Shown in pieces: positions 43,354 to 53,485 of a stretch of DNA of 64,000 bases (its first letter is position 1; each line of letters begins with the position of its first letter). This DNA is from Saccharicrinis sp963675435 (GTDB lineage Bacteria; Bacteroidota; Bacteroidia; Bacteroidales; Marinilabiliaceae): NCBI GenBank assembly GCA_963675435.1, contig OY776216.1, positions 3,844,001-3,908,000 of the forward strand, read 5' to 3'. Position numbers and translations under genes: made by a program. A model generated the notes under the pieces. It saw only the letters and a list, made by a program, of their open reading frames with translations, was not told the origin of the DNA and did no database searches.

Positions 43354-44889
43354 ATGATGAAATTAAAAATAACCATATCGGTATTAGCGCTATTAATTAG
43401 TAGCGCTTTAATGTCGCAAACATATCAGGATGTACTGAGATATTCTCAACCTCAGTATTCAGGAACAGCACGTTCTGTTGCAATGGGAGGTGCTTTTGGT
43501 TCGCTAGGTGGTGATTTTAGTGCAATAGGCATTAATCCAGCCGGTATTGCCGCCTACAGATCATCAGAATTTACATTTACACCTTCATTAATCTTAAATA
43601 AAACAGAGAGTAATTACAATAACCCCGAAGCGGTTTCTTTTACTAATATTCCATCTGAGGATAACAAAACATCATTTGCCATTAATCAGATTGGATATGT
43701 TGGTACATATCGTCCTATGAGAGAATCGAGTAAAGGATTGGTAAGCACACACTTTGGCATTGGTTACAACAGAAACAACAATTTTAACTACAGATCTATG
43801 GCAAGTGCCAGAAATGTATCAAACTCCATGACAGATATGTTTGTAATCAATGCAAATCTTTCAGATCCGGATTATTTAACCGGTAATACAAGTCTTGCTT
43901 TTAATACATACCTTATTGATCTTGAAGACCCAGAATCCGGAGACTTGTTTTACACCAATTATTTATTGGCTGAAGATCGGGTTCATCAAACCAGAATATT
44001 AGAAAAAAAAGGATATACAGGAGAATTTAGTTTTACATTTGGTGCGAACATAAGCAACTTTATACTTGCAGGAGGTAGCATCAACTATTCACATTTAAAC
44101 TACAACGAAAATTCTACTTACTTTGAAGAGTTTAGTGAAAACAATGCACCTGTTGGTCCTGACGATCCATTATTTAGCAGATATACTGTTTCTAACAAAT
44201 TAGATGCCTCAGGTACTGGATTGAATTTAAAAATAGGTGTTATTATTTTGCCTACTAAAGGATTAAGATTAGGCTTAGCTTACCATTCTCCAACATGGTA
44301 TAACATTGAAGAAACATATGGTGCCAACATCAACAGTATATTCTTTAATTTCGACAAAGAAGACAAAGGTTATGACGGAGAATATGATTACAACTTCAGA
44401 ACTCCTGATAAACTAGTTGCCAGTGCATCTTACATCATTGGTAAACATGCTATTTTAAGCTTTGACTACGAACGTATCAATTATGCAGGAGCTAAATACA
44501 ACAGTACTGTTGATGATTGGACTGACATTACACTTATTAATGAGCAAAATGAAATTATTAAAGACATGTTTACGTCAACTAATAATTTCAGAGCTGGTAT
44601 TGAATACAGAATAAATAAGCAATTTAGTTTAAGAGGAGGATACGCATTACAAGGGTCACCTTATAAAGAAAATCCTAAAGACAATGAAATAACCAGTATT
44701 TCTGCAGGATTTGGATATCGATTCAATAACTACTTTTTTGATTTTGCATACAAATTATCCTCATACGAATTAAACTATTACAATTACAATTGGGAAGCAT
44801 CATATGATGCTAACGTTGGTGCTCCTCCGATTGTAAATACTGATGTAAAAGACAGTAATATTGTTTTCACCTTTGGATTAAAATTCTAA
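43354..44889 (+). CDS. OmpP1/FadL-family outer-membrane transport protein
   Basis: A 511-residue outer-membrane barrel with a signal peptide (ALLISSALMSQ). The mature start has GTARSVAMGGAFGSLGGDFSAIGINPAGIAAYRSSEFTFTP, the conserved N-terminal hatch of FadL/OmpP1 porins, which in Bacteroidota are often annotated as hemin receptors. The C-terminus is a series of beta strands ending in F. It probably passes hydrophobic compounds or heme. It follows the lipoprotein gene and ends just before a bidirectional terminator. Confidence 0.88.
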   Translation: MMKLKITISVLALLISSALMSQTYQDVLRYSQPQYSGTARSVAMGGAFGSLGGDFSAIGINPAGIAAYRSSEFTFTPSLILNKTESNYNNPEAVSFTNIPSEDNKTSFAINQIGYVGTYRPMRESSKGLVSTHFGIGYNRNNNFNYRSMASARNVSNSMTDMFVINANLSDPDYLTGNTSLAFNTYLIDLEDPESGDLFYTNYLLAEDRVHQTRILEKKGYTGEFSFTFGANISNFILAGGSINYSHLNYNENSTYFEEFSENNAPVGPDDPLFSRYTVSNKLDASGTGLNLKIGVIILPTKGLRLGLAYHSPTWYNIEETYGANINSIFFNFDKEDKGYDGEYDYNFRTPDKLVASASYIIGKHAILSFDYERINYAGAKYNSTVDDWTDITLINEQNEIIKDMFTSTNNFRAGIEYRINKQFSLRGGYALQGSPYKENPKDNEITSISAGFGYRFNNYFFDFAYKLSSYELNYYNYNWEASYDANVGAPPIVNTDVKDSNIVFTFGLKF

Positions 44890-44940
44890 AAGAAAATAAT
44901 TCAACCAGTTTCTCCACATAGATTCAGGTTAACAAAACAA

Positions 44941-44976
44941 AAACCCCGATGATTAAATTGATCATCGGGGTTTTTT
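44941..44976. terminator. Bidirectional terminator between the porin and cysN
   Basis: AAACCCCGATGAT (44941-44953) pairs with ATCATCGGGGTTT (44961-44973) across a 7-base loop. A runs on the left and T runs on the right serve both converging genes. Confidence 0.93.
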
Positions 44977-44996
44977 ATATCTTTTAAATACTATGA

Positions 44997-46268
44997 CTAC
45001 TTGATCATACCTGCAGCAACAGTTTCATTTGTTCCTTCATCAACTAAAATTACACTACCTGTAATTCTGTTTTGAGTATATGCATCAATATGAAGAGGTT
45101 TAGTTACTCTCAATGATATTTTAGCAATATCATTCATTGAAACATCTTTATCTTCAGTATCTTTTTCTAAAGTATTAATATTCATTTTATAATGAATATC
45201 TGTAACCATACATCTGGCTTCTGCTGAAGTATGTCTGATTACATATTTACCTCTTGGTATTAATTTTCTTTCATTAAACCAACAAACCATCAACTCCAGA
45301 TCCTGAGTAGTTTTTGGAGTATTATCAGACTTAACCAACATATCTCCTCTACTAATATCAATCTCATCTTCTAAAGTAATAGTAACTGACTGTGGCGCAA
45401 ATGCTTCTTCCAATGTTTCTTCAAAGAAATCAATAGTTTTTACTTTAGATGTAAAACCTGAAGGTAAAACAGTAATTGGATCACCTACTTTTACGGCACC
45501 AGAAGCTATTCTACCTCCATATCCTCTGTAATCAGGGAATTCTGCTGTTTGAGGGCGAACAACATATTGAACAGGAAAACGAAAATCCTGATGATTTACA
45601 TCACTACTAATATGAATATTCTCCAATAAATGTAACAATGTAGGTCCCTGATACCAATCCATTTTTGCAGAACGCTCTACAACATTATCTCCTCTCAACG
45701 CACTAATTGGTACAAAACGAATATCCTTAACACTCAATTTTGATGAAAAACCATCAATATCATTCTTAATTTTCTCAAAAGTCTCCTCAGCATAATCCAC
45801 TAAGTCCATTTTGTTAACACAAACGATAACGTGTGGAATCTGTAGCAAAGAGGCAATATACGAATGACGCATTGTTTGTTCCAATACACCATGACGCGCA
45901 TCCACTAAAATAATAGCAACATTGGCAGTACTTGCTCCTGTTACCATATTACGTGTGTACTGAATATGTCCTGGGGTATCAGCTATAATAAACTTACGTT
46001 TTGGCGTTGCAAAATAACGATACGCAACATCAATTGTAATCCCCTGCTCTCTTTCAGCTCTTAGTCCGTCAGTTAACAAAGCTAGGTTTACTTCTTCATT
46101 TCCTATTCTTTCACTAGCCTTTTCAATAGCCTCCATCTGATCTTCAAAGATGGCCTTGCTATCATATAAAAGTCTACCTATTAACGTACTTTTACCATCA
46201 TCAACACTACCAGCAGTGGTGAAACGTAAAAGCTCCATATCTAAATATCCTGAATTTTTTTCGCTCAT
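44997..46268 (-). CDS. cysN: Sulfate adenylyltransferase subunit 1 (GTPase)
   Basis: A 423-residue GTPase subunit that activates the ATP sulfurylase CysD to form adenosine 5'-phosphosulfate in sulfate assimilation. The P-loop GSVDDGKS is residues 20-27, with DTPGH for G3 and NKMD for G4, as in EF-Tu-like GTPases. No APS kinase domain is fused. It lies 26 bases downstream of cysD on the same strand, so they form one operon. Confidence 0.95.
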   Translation of the reverse strand: MSEKNSGYLDMELLRFTTAGSVDDGKSTLIGRLLYDSKAIFEDQMEAIEKASERIGNEEVNLALLTDGLRAEREQGITIDVAYRYFATPKRKFIIADTPGHIQYTRNMVTGASTANVAIILVDARHGVLEQTMRHSYIASLLQIPHVIVCVNKMDLVDYAEETFEKIKNDIDGFSSKLSVKDIRFVPISALRGDNVVERSAKMDWYQGPTLLHLLENIHISSDVNHQDFRFPVQYVVRPQTAEFPDYRGYGGRIASGAVKVGDPITVLPSGFTSKVKTIDFFEETLEEAFAPQSVTITLEDEIDISRGDMLVKSDNTPKTTQDLELMVCWFNERKLIPRGKYVIRHTSAEARCMVTDIHYKMNINTLEKDTEDKDVSMNDIAKISLRVTKPLHIDAYTQNRITGSVILVDEGTNETVAAGMIK

Positions 46269-46294
46269 AATAATTTGATGCTTAACTTAAATGG

Positions 46295-47200
46295 TTAAAA
46301 ATACCCTTCTTTTTTACGATCTTCCATTGCAGATTCAGATCTCTTATCGTCAGCTCTACCCCCTCTTTCTGTTGTTCTGGTAGCAGCAACTTCCTGTATA
46401 ATATCCTCAACATTATCTGCTTGTGAAAGCGTTAATCCAGTACAGGTAATATCACCAATAGTTCTACATCTTACATCTTTTTCAATCTCTTCTTCACCTG
46501 GTTTCAACTCCATAAAAGGAGCTTTAAACATCCAAACACCATCACGATTAAATACTTTACGCTTATGTGTAAAATATAAACTTGGCAATTCAATATTTTC
46601 CATATAAATATATTGCCATACATCCATTTCTGTCCAGTTACTTATAGGGAATACTCTAAAGTGCTCCCCCATGTTTTTTCTTCCATTGAAGATGTTCCAT
46701 AACTCCGGACGCTGATTCTTTGGATCCCATTGACCAAATTCATCCCTATGAGAGAAAAATCTTTCTTTTGCACGAGCTTTTTCTTCATCTCTACGTCCTC
46801 CTCCCATCGCTGCATCACACTTTAATTCTTCCAAAGCATCAAGAAGCGTAACTGTTTGCAACTTATTACGAGAGGCATTCACACCTTTTTCTTCAACTGC
46901 TTTTCCCTGATCAATAGAATCCTGAACATAACGAACTAAACACTTTGCGCCTGTTTTTTCCATTAGATTATCTCTATAATCAAGAGTTTCCTGGAAATTA
47001 TGTCCTGTATCAATGTGTAATAATGCAAAAGGAACTTTAGCAGGATAAAAAGCTTTACGTGCTAAATGAAACATTACAATAGAATCTTTCCCTCCGGAAA
47101 ATAACATCACCGGTCTTTCAAACTGAGCAGCCACTTCTCTGATCACGAAAATTGATTCTGCTTCAAGTTCTCTAAGGTGATTAATCTGGTATTTATCCAT
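46295..47200 (-). CDS. cysD: Sulfate adenylyltransferase subunit 2
   Basis: A 301-residue ATP sulfurylase subunit. The PP-loop SGGKDS is residues 35-40, AMGGGRRDEEKARAKERFFS is the conserved central loop, and WTEMDVWQYI follows. It makes APS with CysN, cytoplasmic. It is first in the cysDN operon, with a -7 box about 45 bases before the ATG. No cysH or cysC is visible, so the reduction genes must lie elsewhere. Confidence 0.95.
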   Translation of the reverse strand: MDKYQINHLRELEAESIFVIREVAAQFERPVMLFSGGKDSIVMFHLARKAFYPAKVPFALLHIDTGHNFQETLDYRDNLMEKTGAKCLVRYVQDSIDQGKAVEEKGVNASRNKLQTVTLLDALEELKCDAAMGGGRRDEEKARAKERFFSHRDEFGQWDPKNQRPELWNIFNGRKNMGEHFRVFPISNWTEMDVWQYIYMENIELPSLYFTHKRKVFNRDGVWMFKAPFMELKPGEEEIEKDVRCRTIGDITCTGLTLSQADNVEDIIQEVAATRTTERGGRADDKRSESAMEDRKKEGYF

Positions 47201-47244
47201 AGTCTTATATTGATGTTTACCTATTAAGGATTTAAAAACGTGGC

Positions 47245-47252
47245 CAAAGTTA
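47245..47252 (-). promoter_or_regulatory. -7 box of the cysDN promoter
   Basis: TAACTTTG on the minus strand fits TAnnTTTG, 45 bases upstream of the cysD ATG. The upstream TTG element is not well placed, so this is moderate. Confidence 0.5.
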
Positions 47253-47289
47253 ATGATTTTTAATTTTTGGCCTAGTTATACAAAACAAA

Positions 47290-47315
47290 AATATCCCACT
47301 AATGAGTAGGATATT
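47290..47315 (-). terminator. Terminator of fabI
   Basis: AATATCC and ACT blocks (47290-47300) pair with AGT and GGATATT (47305-47315), one mismatch, around a 4-base loop, followed by T-rich sequence on the minus strand. Located 30 bases after the fabI stop. Confidence 0.75.
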
Positions 47316-47344
47316 AAAAAAAGCTTTTATTAAAGCTAAATATT

Positions 47345-48190
47345 TTAGTCTAAAGTTTCAATATCGTCTGTATCAAAACTTTTGTTGTATTGAGTCATGG
47401 CTCTTAAACTCATTCCCACATTAGAGAAACCTCCATCGTGGAAAAGGTTTTGCATAGTAACTTTCTTAGTTAAGTCTGAGAACATGGCAATACAGTAGTT
47501 AGCACAATCCTCTGATGATGCATTTCCAAGTGGAGACATTCTCTCTGAGAAGTCCATTAGTCCATCAAATCCTTTAACACCGCTACCTGCTGTAGTAATT
47601 GTTGGTGATTGAGAAATTGTATTAATCCTAACTTTCTTTTCACGACCGTAGATATAACCAAAACTACGTGCTATAGATTCTAATAAAGCTTTAGCATCTG
47701 ACATATCATTGTAACCGTAGAATGTACGCTGAGCAGCTACATATGACAATCCTAATACAGATCCCCATTCAGCAATAGCATCCATCTTAAATCCAACTTG
47801 TAACATTTTATGAAATGATATAGCAGAGATATCTAACGTTTTATTTAAGTAGCTATAGTTTAAGTCGTGATATACTCTTTTTTTACGAACATTTAAAGAC
47901 ATACCAATTGAGTGAAGTACGAAATCAATTTTTCCGCCTAATACTTCCATTGATTTTTCAAAAACAGTCTCTAAATCTTCAACACTTGTAGCATCAGCAG
48001 GAATAATTTCTGCATTACACTTTTGTGATAACTCATCAAGTGTACCCATCCTACAAGCAACTGGGGTATTTGATAAAGTAAAAGTAGCCCCTTCTGCATG
48101 AGCCAATTCTGCAACTTTCCATGCAATAGACATATCGTTTAATGCACCAAAAATAATTCCCCTTTTTCCTTTTAATAAATTATATCCCAT
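47345..48190 (-). CDS. fabI: Enoyl-ACP reductase, FabI type
   Basis: A 281-residue short-chain dehydrogenase-like enzyme for the last step of each fatty-acid elongation cycle. The N-terminal KRGIIFGALNDMSIAWK is the FabI nucleotide site. The catalytic pair Y160 and K167 fits the Y-x6-K spacing in YNDMSDAKALL. NVRKKRVYHDLNYSYLNKTLDISAIS is the substrate loop. It is the target of triclosan and related inhibitors in other bacteria. A TATATTTG promoter box precedes it. Single-gene unit. Confidence 0.93.
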   Translation of the reverse strand: MGYNLLKGKRGIIFGALNDMSIAWKVAELAHAEGATFTLSNTPVACRMGTLDELSQKCNAEIIPADATSVEDLETVFEKSMEVLGGKIDFVLHSIGMSLNVRKKRVYHDLNYSYLNKTLDISAISFHKMLQVGFKMDAIAEWGSVLGLSYVAAQRTFYGYNDMSDAKALLESIARSFGYIYGREKKVRINTISQSPTITTAGSGVKGFDGLMDFSERMSPLGNASSEDCANYCIAMFSDLTKKVTMQNLFHDGGFSNVGMSLRAMTQYNKSFDTDDIETLD

Positions 48191-48212
48191 TTTAATATTT
48201 ATTTTGAGCGTA

Positions 48213-48220
48213 CAAATATA
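48213..48220 (-). promoter_or_regulatory. -7 box of the fabI promoter
   Basis: TATATTTG on the minus strand lies 22 bases upstream of the fabI ATG and matches the phylum consensus. Confidence 0.55.
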
Positions 48221-48314
48221 TATGAATATCGCTCTTACAAAAACACTAATGTTTAATTATTTACTACTTTAACCTAATTTAATGAATATTTTTTAGCTAA
48301 TCCTCTATATATCA

Positions 48315-49976
48315 TTAATTAACAACACCTAATAAATCTTTAGCATTTGATAATGCCGCATCAGTTAGATTGCTTCCACTTAGCATTTTTGCTACTTCTG
48401 TAATTCTATTATCTGTCGATAATTCTTCTATACTTGTTTGAGTACTATGTTGATTATCTTTTTTAAACACTTTATAGTGCTGCTTTCCTTTAACGGCGAT
48501 TTGAGGTAAATGAGTAATGCTTATTACCTGAATATTATTTGATATGTCCTGCATTATTTTGCCCATTTTATCTGCAACTTCACCAGAAACACCAGTATCT
48601 ATTTCATCAAAAATTATGGTTGGCAGTCCTTTTGAAATGGATAATAATGATTTAATACACAACATCACCCTTGACATTTCACCTCCGGAAGCCACTTTTG
48701 GTATAGCTGCTAAATCACCGTTTTTATTAGCAGAAAACAAAAATTCGATATCATCTTTACCCGAATCTGAATAGTCACTTAAAACATTACAAATTACTTT
48801 TAATGTTGCATTTGGCATTCCCAACTCAAACAACTGATCTGTAATGGTAGTCTCAATACCTTTTAGTACTTTTTTTCTTGATTTTGTAAGTTTTTCACTG
48901 ACTACACCAAGTTCTTGCAATGCTATATCTATTTCTTTTTGTTTTGCTTCGAGGTCATCATCAAAAGAAGATATTTTTTTCAGCTGAGCTTCCAAATCAT
49001 CCTTGATATTGATCAGTTCGTCAACACTAGTCACTTTATGTTTTTGCTGTAATGAAAAAATCTGATCCAACCTAGAACTGACAGATTGCAATCTTTCTGG
49101 ATCGTACTCGATTCCATCCATTACTGTATCCATCTCATTTATCAGGTCATCCAAATCAAGATATGCCGTATCTATGCGACTTTTCCATCCATCCACATCT
49201 GAAAGATATGGCGCAATCTTTTCCAGACTCTTTAACGATTCTTTCAGTGAATTTAGTACAGGAACATTGTCTCCATTAAAAAGTTGCACCACAGTATAAA
49301 GGCCACCTTTAACCTCCTCAGCATGCGATAAAAGCTCTTGTTCCTGCTCCAACTCTTCTTGTTCGCCAAGCTTTAACTTTAATTCATCAAGCTGATTATA
49401 TTGAAATTGCATATAATCAACATCTGCATTTAACTTGGCATTTTGTTCTTCAAGTTCAGCCTTATCTTTTTTAAGCTTTTTAAGAACCTTATATTTATTT
49501 TTGTACAGCTCAAGAATATCTTTATTCTGCGCAACAGTATCAACCACATTTAACTGAAATCCTGTATCTCCTAATAATAAATTTTGATGCTGGGAATGTA
49601 TATCAATTAAAAGAGGTGCTATTTTCTTTAAAAAGCCAAGATTAACAGGTGTATCATTAACAAAAGCTCTGGATTTTCCATTCGTTAAGATTTCTCTCCT
49701 TATTAAAGTGATATCTTCATAATCAATATCTTCTTCTTCAAAAAGAGTATTAAATCCATAATCTGCAATATCAAATTCAGCTTCAATAACGCTCTTTTTT
49801 TCTTTGTTCTTTAAAACAGACACATCACTACGCTGACCTAAAACCATGGCCAAAGCACCAAGCATTATAGACTTACCTGCACCTGTTTCACCTGTAATTA
49901 CAGAGAAACCTTCCTTGAAATCTATTTCTACCTGATCAATTAATGCGTAGTTGGATATAAATAATGATTTAAGCAT
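48315..49976 (-). CDS. recN: DNA repair protein RecN
   Basis: An SMC-like ATPase of about 553 residues acting in double-strand break repair. Walker A is TGETGAGKS near residues 28-36 (counted from the ATG at 49976), Walker B and signature are PTIIFDEIDTGVSGEVA, and a long coiled coil occupies the middle (KELEEQ and related heptads near 150-370). The ATG at 49976 is preferred over a TTG three codons earlier. It ends the rpoZ-coaBC-porD-recN gene string. Confidence 0.94.
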   Translation of the reverse strand: MLKSLFISNYALIDQVEIDFKEGFSVITGETGAGKSIMLGALAMVLGQRSDVSVLKNKEKKSVIEAEFDIADYGFNTLFEEEDIDYEDITLIRREILTNGKSRAFVNDTPVNLGFLKKIAPLLIDIHSQHQNLLLGDTGFQLNVVDTVAQNKDILELYKNKYKVLKKLKKDKAELEEQNAKLNADVDYMQFQYNQLDELKLKLGEQEELEQEQELLSHAEEVKGGLYTVVQLFNGDNVPVLNSLKESLKSLEKIAPYLSDVDGWKSRIDTAYLDLDDLINEMDTVMDGIEYDPERLQSVSSRLDQIFSLQQKHKVTSVDELINIKDDLEAQLKKISSFDDDLEAKQKEIDIALQELGVVSEKLTKSRKKVLKGIETTITDQLFELGMPNATLKVICNVLSDYSDSGKDDIEFLFSANKNGDLAAIPKVASGGEMSRVMLCIKSLLSISKGLPTIIFDEIDTGVSGEVADKMGKIMQDISNNIQVISITHLPQIAVKGKQHYKVFKKDNQHSTQTSIEELSTDNRITEVAKMLSGSNLTDAALSNAKDLLGVVN

Positions 49977-49992
49977 AAAACACAATCTAAGA

Positions 49993-50892
49993 TTACTGCT
50001 TTTGAGTCAATTTTTCACTATACTTACTCGAATTCGCAGGGTCAACCTCTGTTAAAACTTCAATAGCTCTTTGCCTTTCCATTGAAAATGAATCTGAAAA
50101 AATATTCACCAGTTCATCAGACTTTGCATCAAAAAATAATTCCATAGCAAATGTTCCTGGTCGCTGACGATGAACTTTAGTCAATTTTTCTATGGCAGAT
50201 AAAACCTGCTTTCTTCCTTCCTCGGGTTTCTCACTCATTTTATCTAAACCTATACGGTGATACTGATAAATACAATCACGCATAGGTCTGTGAACTTCGT
50301 TTAAATAATTTTCAACAAACCAATATCTGTTGGTTTTGCTCTCATACGAACGCCATCCTGCATATCTGGAATTTTGAGACATACTTACAATTTTTTCTGC
50401 CTGTTCCATATATTTTGTACCTCCATTCTTTGAAAAAGAATCATAATCCAAACCAAGAATAACGTATGCATAATAAGAAATAACCCCTACTAAATTTGAA
50501 CTTATTGAATTGGGATTATAAACCAAAGGCTCAAACTCCTCATATTTAAACTTAAATTCCTGATCCAGATAATTAAATAACATAGATCTGTATGATGAAT
50601 TATAAACTGGTCGGCGAGCTTGAACTTGGATTGTTCCTGAGAACTCATTAGAAGATATGACTTCCTTTATATTAATTAATATACTACACTCAATCCTTTC
50701 TTCAGGACTAAAAATATTATCTGTCCATTTTTGTCCGTTTACAAACTCCATAATTGCAGTTTGCATTGTTTCGTAAACTTGTTTATTTGTTCCCTGAACA
50801 CTAGGAGACACAACAGAAACACTACATTGAAGCTCTTGTGCATTACACACTACAGATATCAGAAACAGGATAAAAAACAAAAACTTTTTCAC
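49993..50892 (-). CDS. porD: DUF4835 protein, PorD-like (type IX secretion)
   Basis: A secreted protein of about 299 residues with a signal peptide (KKFLFFILFLISVVCNAQ). The matched features are NGQKWTDNIFSPEERIECSI, then FSGTIQVQARRPVYNSSY, then LVGVISYYAYVILGLDYDSF and RYWFVENYL, which define DUF4835. I recall this family being assigned to the type IX secretion component PorD; that name rests on memory. The GTG at 50892 gives a clean signal peptide, while an upstream ATG at 50934 would overlap coaBC. It sits between coaBC and recN. Confidence 0.8.
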   Translation of the reverse strand: MKKFLFFILFLISVVCNAQELQCSVSVVSPSVQGTNKQVYETMQTAIMEFVNGQKWTDNIFSPEERIECSILINIKEVISSNEFSGTIQVQARRPVYNSSYRSMLFNYLDQEFKFKYEEFEPLVYNPNSISSNLVGVISYYAYVILGLDYDSFSKNGGTKYMEQAEKIVSMSQNSRYAGWRSYESKTNRYWFVENYLNEVHRPMRDCIYQYHRIGLDKMSEKPEEGRKQVLSAIEKLTKVHRQRPGTFAMELFFDAKSDELVNIFSDSFSMERQRAIEVLTEVDPANSSKYSEKLTQKQ

Positions 50893-50920
50893 AAATGATA
50901 TTTTTGAGTTTAGTATTAAT

Positions 50921-52129
50921 TTATAATGACACAATTTTATTTACTATGTCAATAGCGACTTCCCGCTTACTCTTTAACGAAAACTCTTCTTTATTATTAT
51001 CGTTATCTATAATTGAAATTTTATTCGTATCATATCCAAAACCGGCACCTTCATTCTCAAGCGAGTTTAAAACAATAAAATCCAGTTTCTTTTGCTTTAG
51101 TTTCTTTTGTGCATTAGCCACAGCATTTTGAGTTTCCAATGCAAAGCCAACCAACATTTGCCCTTCTCGTTTAATCTCGCCTAATTTTTGAGCAATATCA
51201 ACAGTGGCTTTCAATTCAATTACCATTTCATCTTTATCGCTCTTTACTTTTTGGTCGGCACAAACAACCGGAGTATAATCAGCCACTGCAGCAGAAAGCA
51301 CCGCTCCATCGCAATTAGGAAACACGTTTACACAAGCTTCATACATATCTTGAGCAGAAGTAACCATCTGAACCTCAACATTGGAGTGTGTTGCCTGTTC
51401 ACTTGTTGGACCGGACACTAAAATTACTTTTGCTCCTCTAGAAGCCAATTCCTCAGCTATACTATATCCCATTTTTCCACTGGAAAAATTACCAATAAAT
51501 CTTACCGGATCAATTTTTTCATAAGTAGGACCAGCATTAACTAAGAATGTACGCCCTTCTAGCTGTGCATTATTAGTTCCTTTTTGTTTTTCAAAAAATG
51601 AAATCAACTCTTCAACAATTGTTTCGGGTTCTGCCATTCTTCCTTTACCACTCAAACCACTTGCCAACTCCCCTGTTTCAGCTTCAATCATATGAGCTCC
51701 ATCTTCTTCAAGACATTTCATATTACGCTGATTGGCAGGATGTAAATACATATCTAAGTCCATAGTTGGTGCCACAAAAACAGGACATCTGGCAGATAAA
51801 TAGGTAGTTACTAATAAATTATCAGCAATGGCATTAGCCATTTTACCCATAGTATTTGCAGTTGCAGGAGCTATAACCATAGCATCAGCCCATAAGCCCA
51901 TATCCACATGACTATTCCAATCTCCGTTTTCAGGGTTATAGAAATCTACCACAATTGGATTCTTAGATAAGGTAGCCATTGTTAAAGGAGTAATAAACTC
52001 CTTTGCTTTTTCAGTCATTATTACCTTAACCACTGCTCCTTGTTTAACTAAAAGACGTGTTAAAGCAGCTGCCTTATATGCAGCAATACCTGCTGAAATA
52101 CCTAAAATAATTTTTTTACCTTTTAACAT
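50921..52129 (-). CDS. coaBC: Bifunctional phosphopantothenoylcysteine decarboxylase/synthetase
   Basis: A flavoprotein of about 402 residues for two steps of coenzyme A synthesis. The CoaC half (about 1-185) shows GKKIILGISAGIAAYK, PATANTMGKMANAIADNLL and the aspartate-rich PTMDLDMYLHP. The CoaB half shows VNAGPTYEKIDPVRFIGNFSSGKMG. The ATG at 52129 fits the family start LKGKKIILG; the earlier ATG at 52171 adds 14 unlikely residues. Neighbours rpoZ and porD are in the same direction. Confidence 0.93.
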   Translation of the reverse strand: MLKGKKIILGISAGIAAYKAAALTRLLVKQGAVVKVIMTEKAKEFITPLTMATLSKNPIVVDFYNPENGDWNSHVDMGLWADAMVIAPATANTMGKMANAIADNLLVTTYLSARCPVFVAPTMDLDMYLHPANQRNMKCLEEDGAHMIEAETGELASGLSGKGRMAEPETIVEELISFFEKQKGTNNAQLEGRTFLVNAGPTYEKIDPVRFIGNFSSGKMGYSIAEELASRGAKVILVSGPTSEQATHSNVEVQMVTSAQDMYEACVNVFPNCDGAVLSAAVADYTPVVCADQKVKSDKDEMVIELKATVDIAQKLGEIKREGQMLVGFALETQNAVANAQKKLKQKKLDFIVLNSLENEGAGFGYDTNKISIIDNDNNKEEFSLKSKREVAIDIVNKIVSL

Positions 52130-52224
52130 CGATTTTGCATATAAACAAAAAAAAGATAAAAGAAATATCAAAAACCTCCTTTACCTTTTTTATTTTTTTT
52201 TCGAAAGAAACTTGTTTGATTAGG

Positions 52225-52551
52225 CTATTTCTCCTCCAAACCTGCGTTACGATGATAAACCTTATTCTCTACAAATTCTTGTGTAGCTATTGATGAGGGT
52301 TTTGGTAATCTTTCGTAAAATCTTGAAATTTCAATTTGCTCACGATTTTCAAATACCTCTTCCAAATTATCAGTGTAAGAAGCAAACTCCTGAAGTTTTT
52401 TATTTAACTCCTCTTTCATTTCTACACTAATTTGGTTCGCTCTCTTAGCAATTACATTTACTGACTCATAGATGTTACCCGTGTCTTTAGAAAGCTCTTG
52501 TGTATTCCAAGTAATAGTACTACTCGGAGCATTTGATTTTTTATAATCCAT
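52225..52551 (-). CDS. rpoZ: RNA polymerase omega subunit, Bacteroidota type
   Basis: A 108-residue protein with the conserved NIYESVNVIAKRANQIS stretch of the omega family. The N-terminal STITWNTQEL and C-terminal NKVYHRNAGL extensions are typical of Bacteroidota members. It stabilises the polymerase core. It lies 18 bases downstream of bamD and upstream of coaBC, a conserved arrangement in the phylum. Confidence 0.88.
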   Translation of the reverse strand: MDYKKSNAPSSTITWNTQELSKDTGNIYESVNVIAKRANQISVEMKEELNKKLQEFASYTDNLEEVFENREQIEISRFYERLPKPSSIATQEFVENKVYHRNAGLEEK

Positions 52552-52569
52552 GATAATAAAATTATTATT

Positions 52570-53382
52570 CTAATTTACTTCTTCAAATTTAACTTCTTTG
52601 GAGGCATGTTCAAAAATTTTCACCGCCTTATCCATATATTCACTTTTAGGGAACTCGTTGATAAATGAATAATATTCATCAATAGCTTCCCTCATTCTAT
52701 CTTCTTTTTTTGCCAACACACTATTTTCAGCCTGAATATACTTAGCTTCCAAAATTAAGAAAGATAATTCTTCTCTATACTTTGTATCCGGAAACTCTTT
52801 CAAACTATTTTGAGCCGCAATTACTGCTGACTGATAATTGTTACCCATATAGTTACCTAGGTTAAAGTATAGCTTTGCCGATAAGTAAGATTTGTAAACT
52901 AACTTATCCCTCAATTCAGTAATTAATCGCTCTGCCTCTTCAACCCTAGGACTTTTAGGATATAAATTTATAAATAATTGAAATTCATTAATGGCATTAT
53001 AAGTATCTGTTTGATCTAAACGTGGTTTTGGCGAAACCATATAATAGCAATAAGCACTCATAAACTGACTCTCTTCTGCATAATCACTTGATGGAAAAGT
53101 TTTATAAAACTGACGAAAATAATGCCCCGCCATAATAAAATCACTTAAACCATATAAACATTTCGCATAAATAAAACTAATATCTTCAGATTTGTCAGTT
53201 CCTCTATAGATGCTCTGGAGTTCATTAAATAAAGTAGCAGCACGCATAAAGTCCTCTGCTTCGTAATATTCCATTGCTTTGGTATATTTTAACTCGTAAT
53301 CAGTACTTTTTAACAACTTTTGATACTGACTACAACTAATCAACAAAGGAATAATTACCAGAACAAATAATAGCTTTTTCAT
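52570..53382 (-). CDS. bamD: Outer-membrane assembly lipoprotein BamD
   Basis: A 270-residue TPR-containing lipoprotein with a signal peptide and Cys17 in LLISCSQYQK. The early KLLKSTDYELKYTKAMEYYE and FSYEAEDFMRAATLFNEL fit the first TPR pairs, and several more follow. It belongs to the machinery that inserts beta barrels. It is first in the bamD-rpoZ-coaBC string, with a TATCTTTG promoter box upstream. Essential in most Gram-negative bacteria. Confidence 0.9.
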   Translation of the reverse strand: MKKLLFVLVIIPLLISCSQYQKLLKSTDYELKYTKAMEYYEAEDFMRAATLFNELQSIYRGTDKSEDISFIYAKCLYGLSDFIMAGHYFRQFYKTFPSSDYAEESQFMSAYCYYMVSPKPRLDQTDTYNAINEFQLFINLYPKSPRVEEAERLITELRDKLVYKSYLSAKLYFNLGNYMGNNYQSAVIAAQNSLKEFPDTKYREELSFLILEAKYIQAENSVLAKKEDRMREAIDEYYSFINEFPKSEYMDKAVKIFEHASKEVKFEEVN

Positions 53383-53477
53383 TAAGAATTATATTTTTTG
53401 TATCAACATTTTAAAATTCAGCCGATTAACACTAAATATTAAACTGTTATTTTTTTATATTTTCATTTTACAACGTG

Positions 53478-53485
53478 CAAAGATA
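53478..53485 (-). promoter_or_regulatory. -7 box of the bamD promoter
   Basis: TATCTTTG on the minus strand matches TAnnTTTG, 96 bases before the bamD ATG. A CAAC block lies about 17 bases upstream in place of the -33 element. Divergent from the promoter at 53643. Confidence 0.55.
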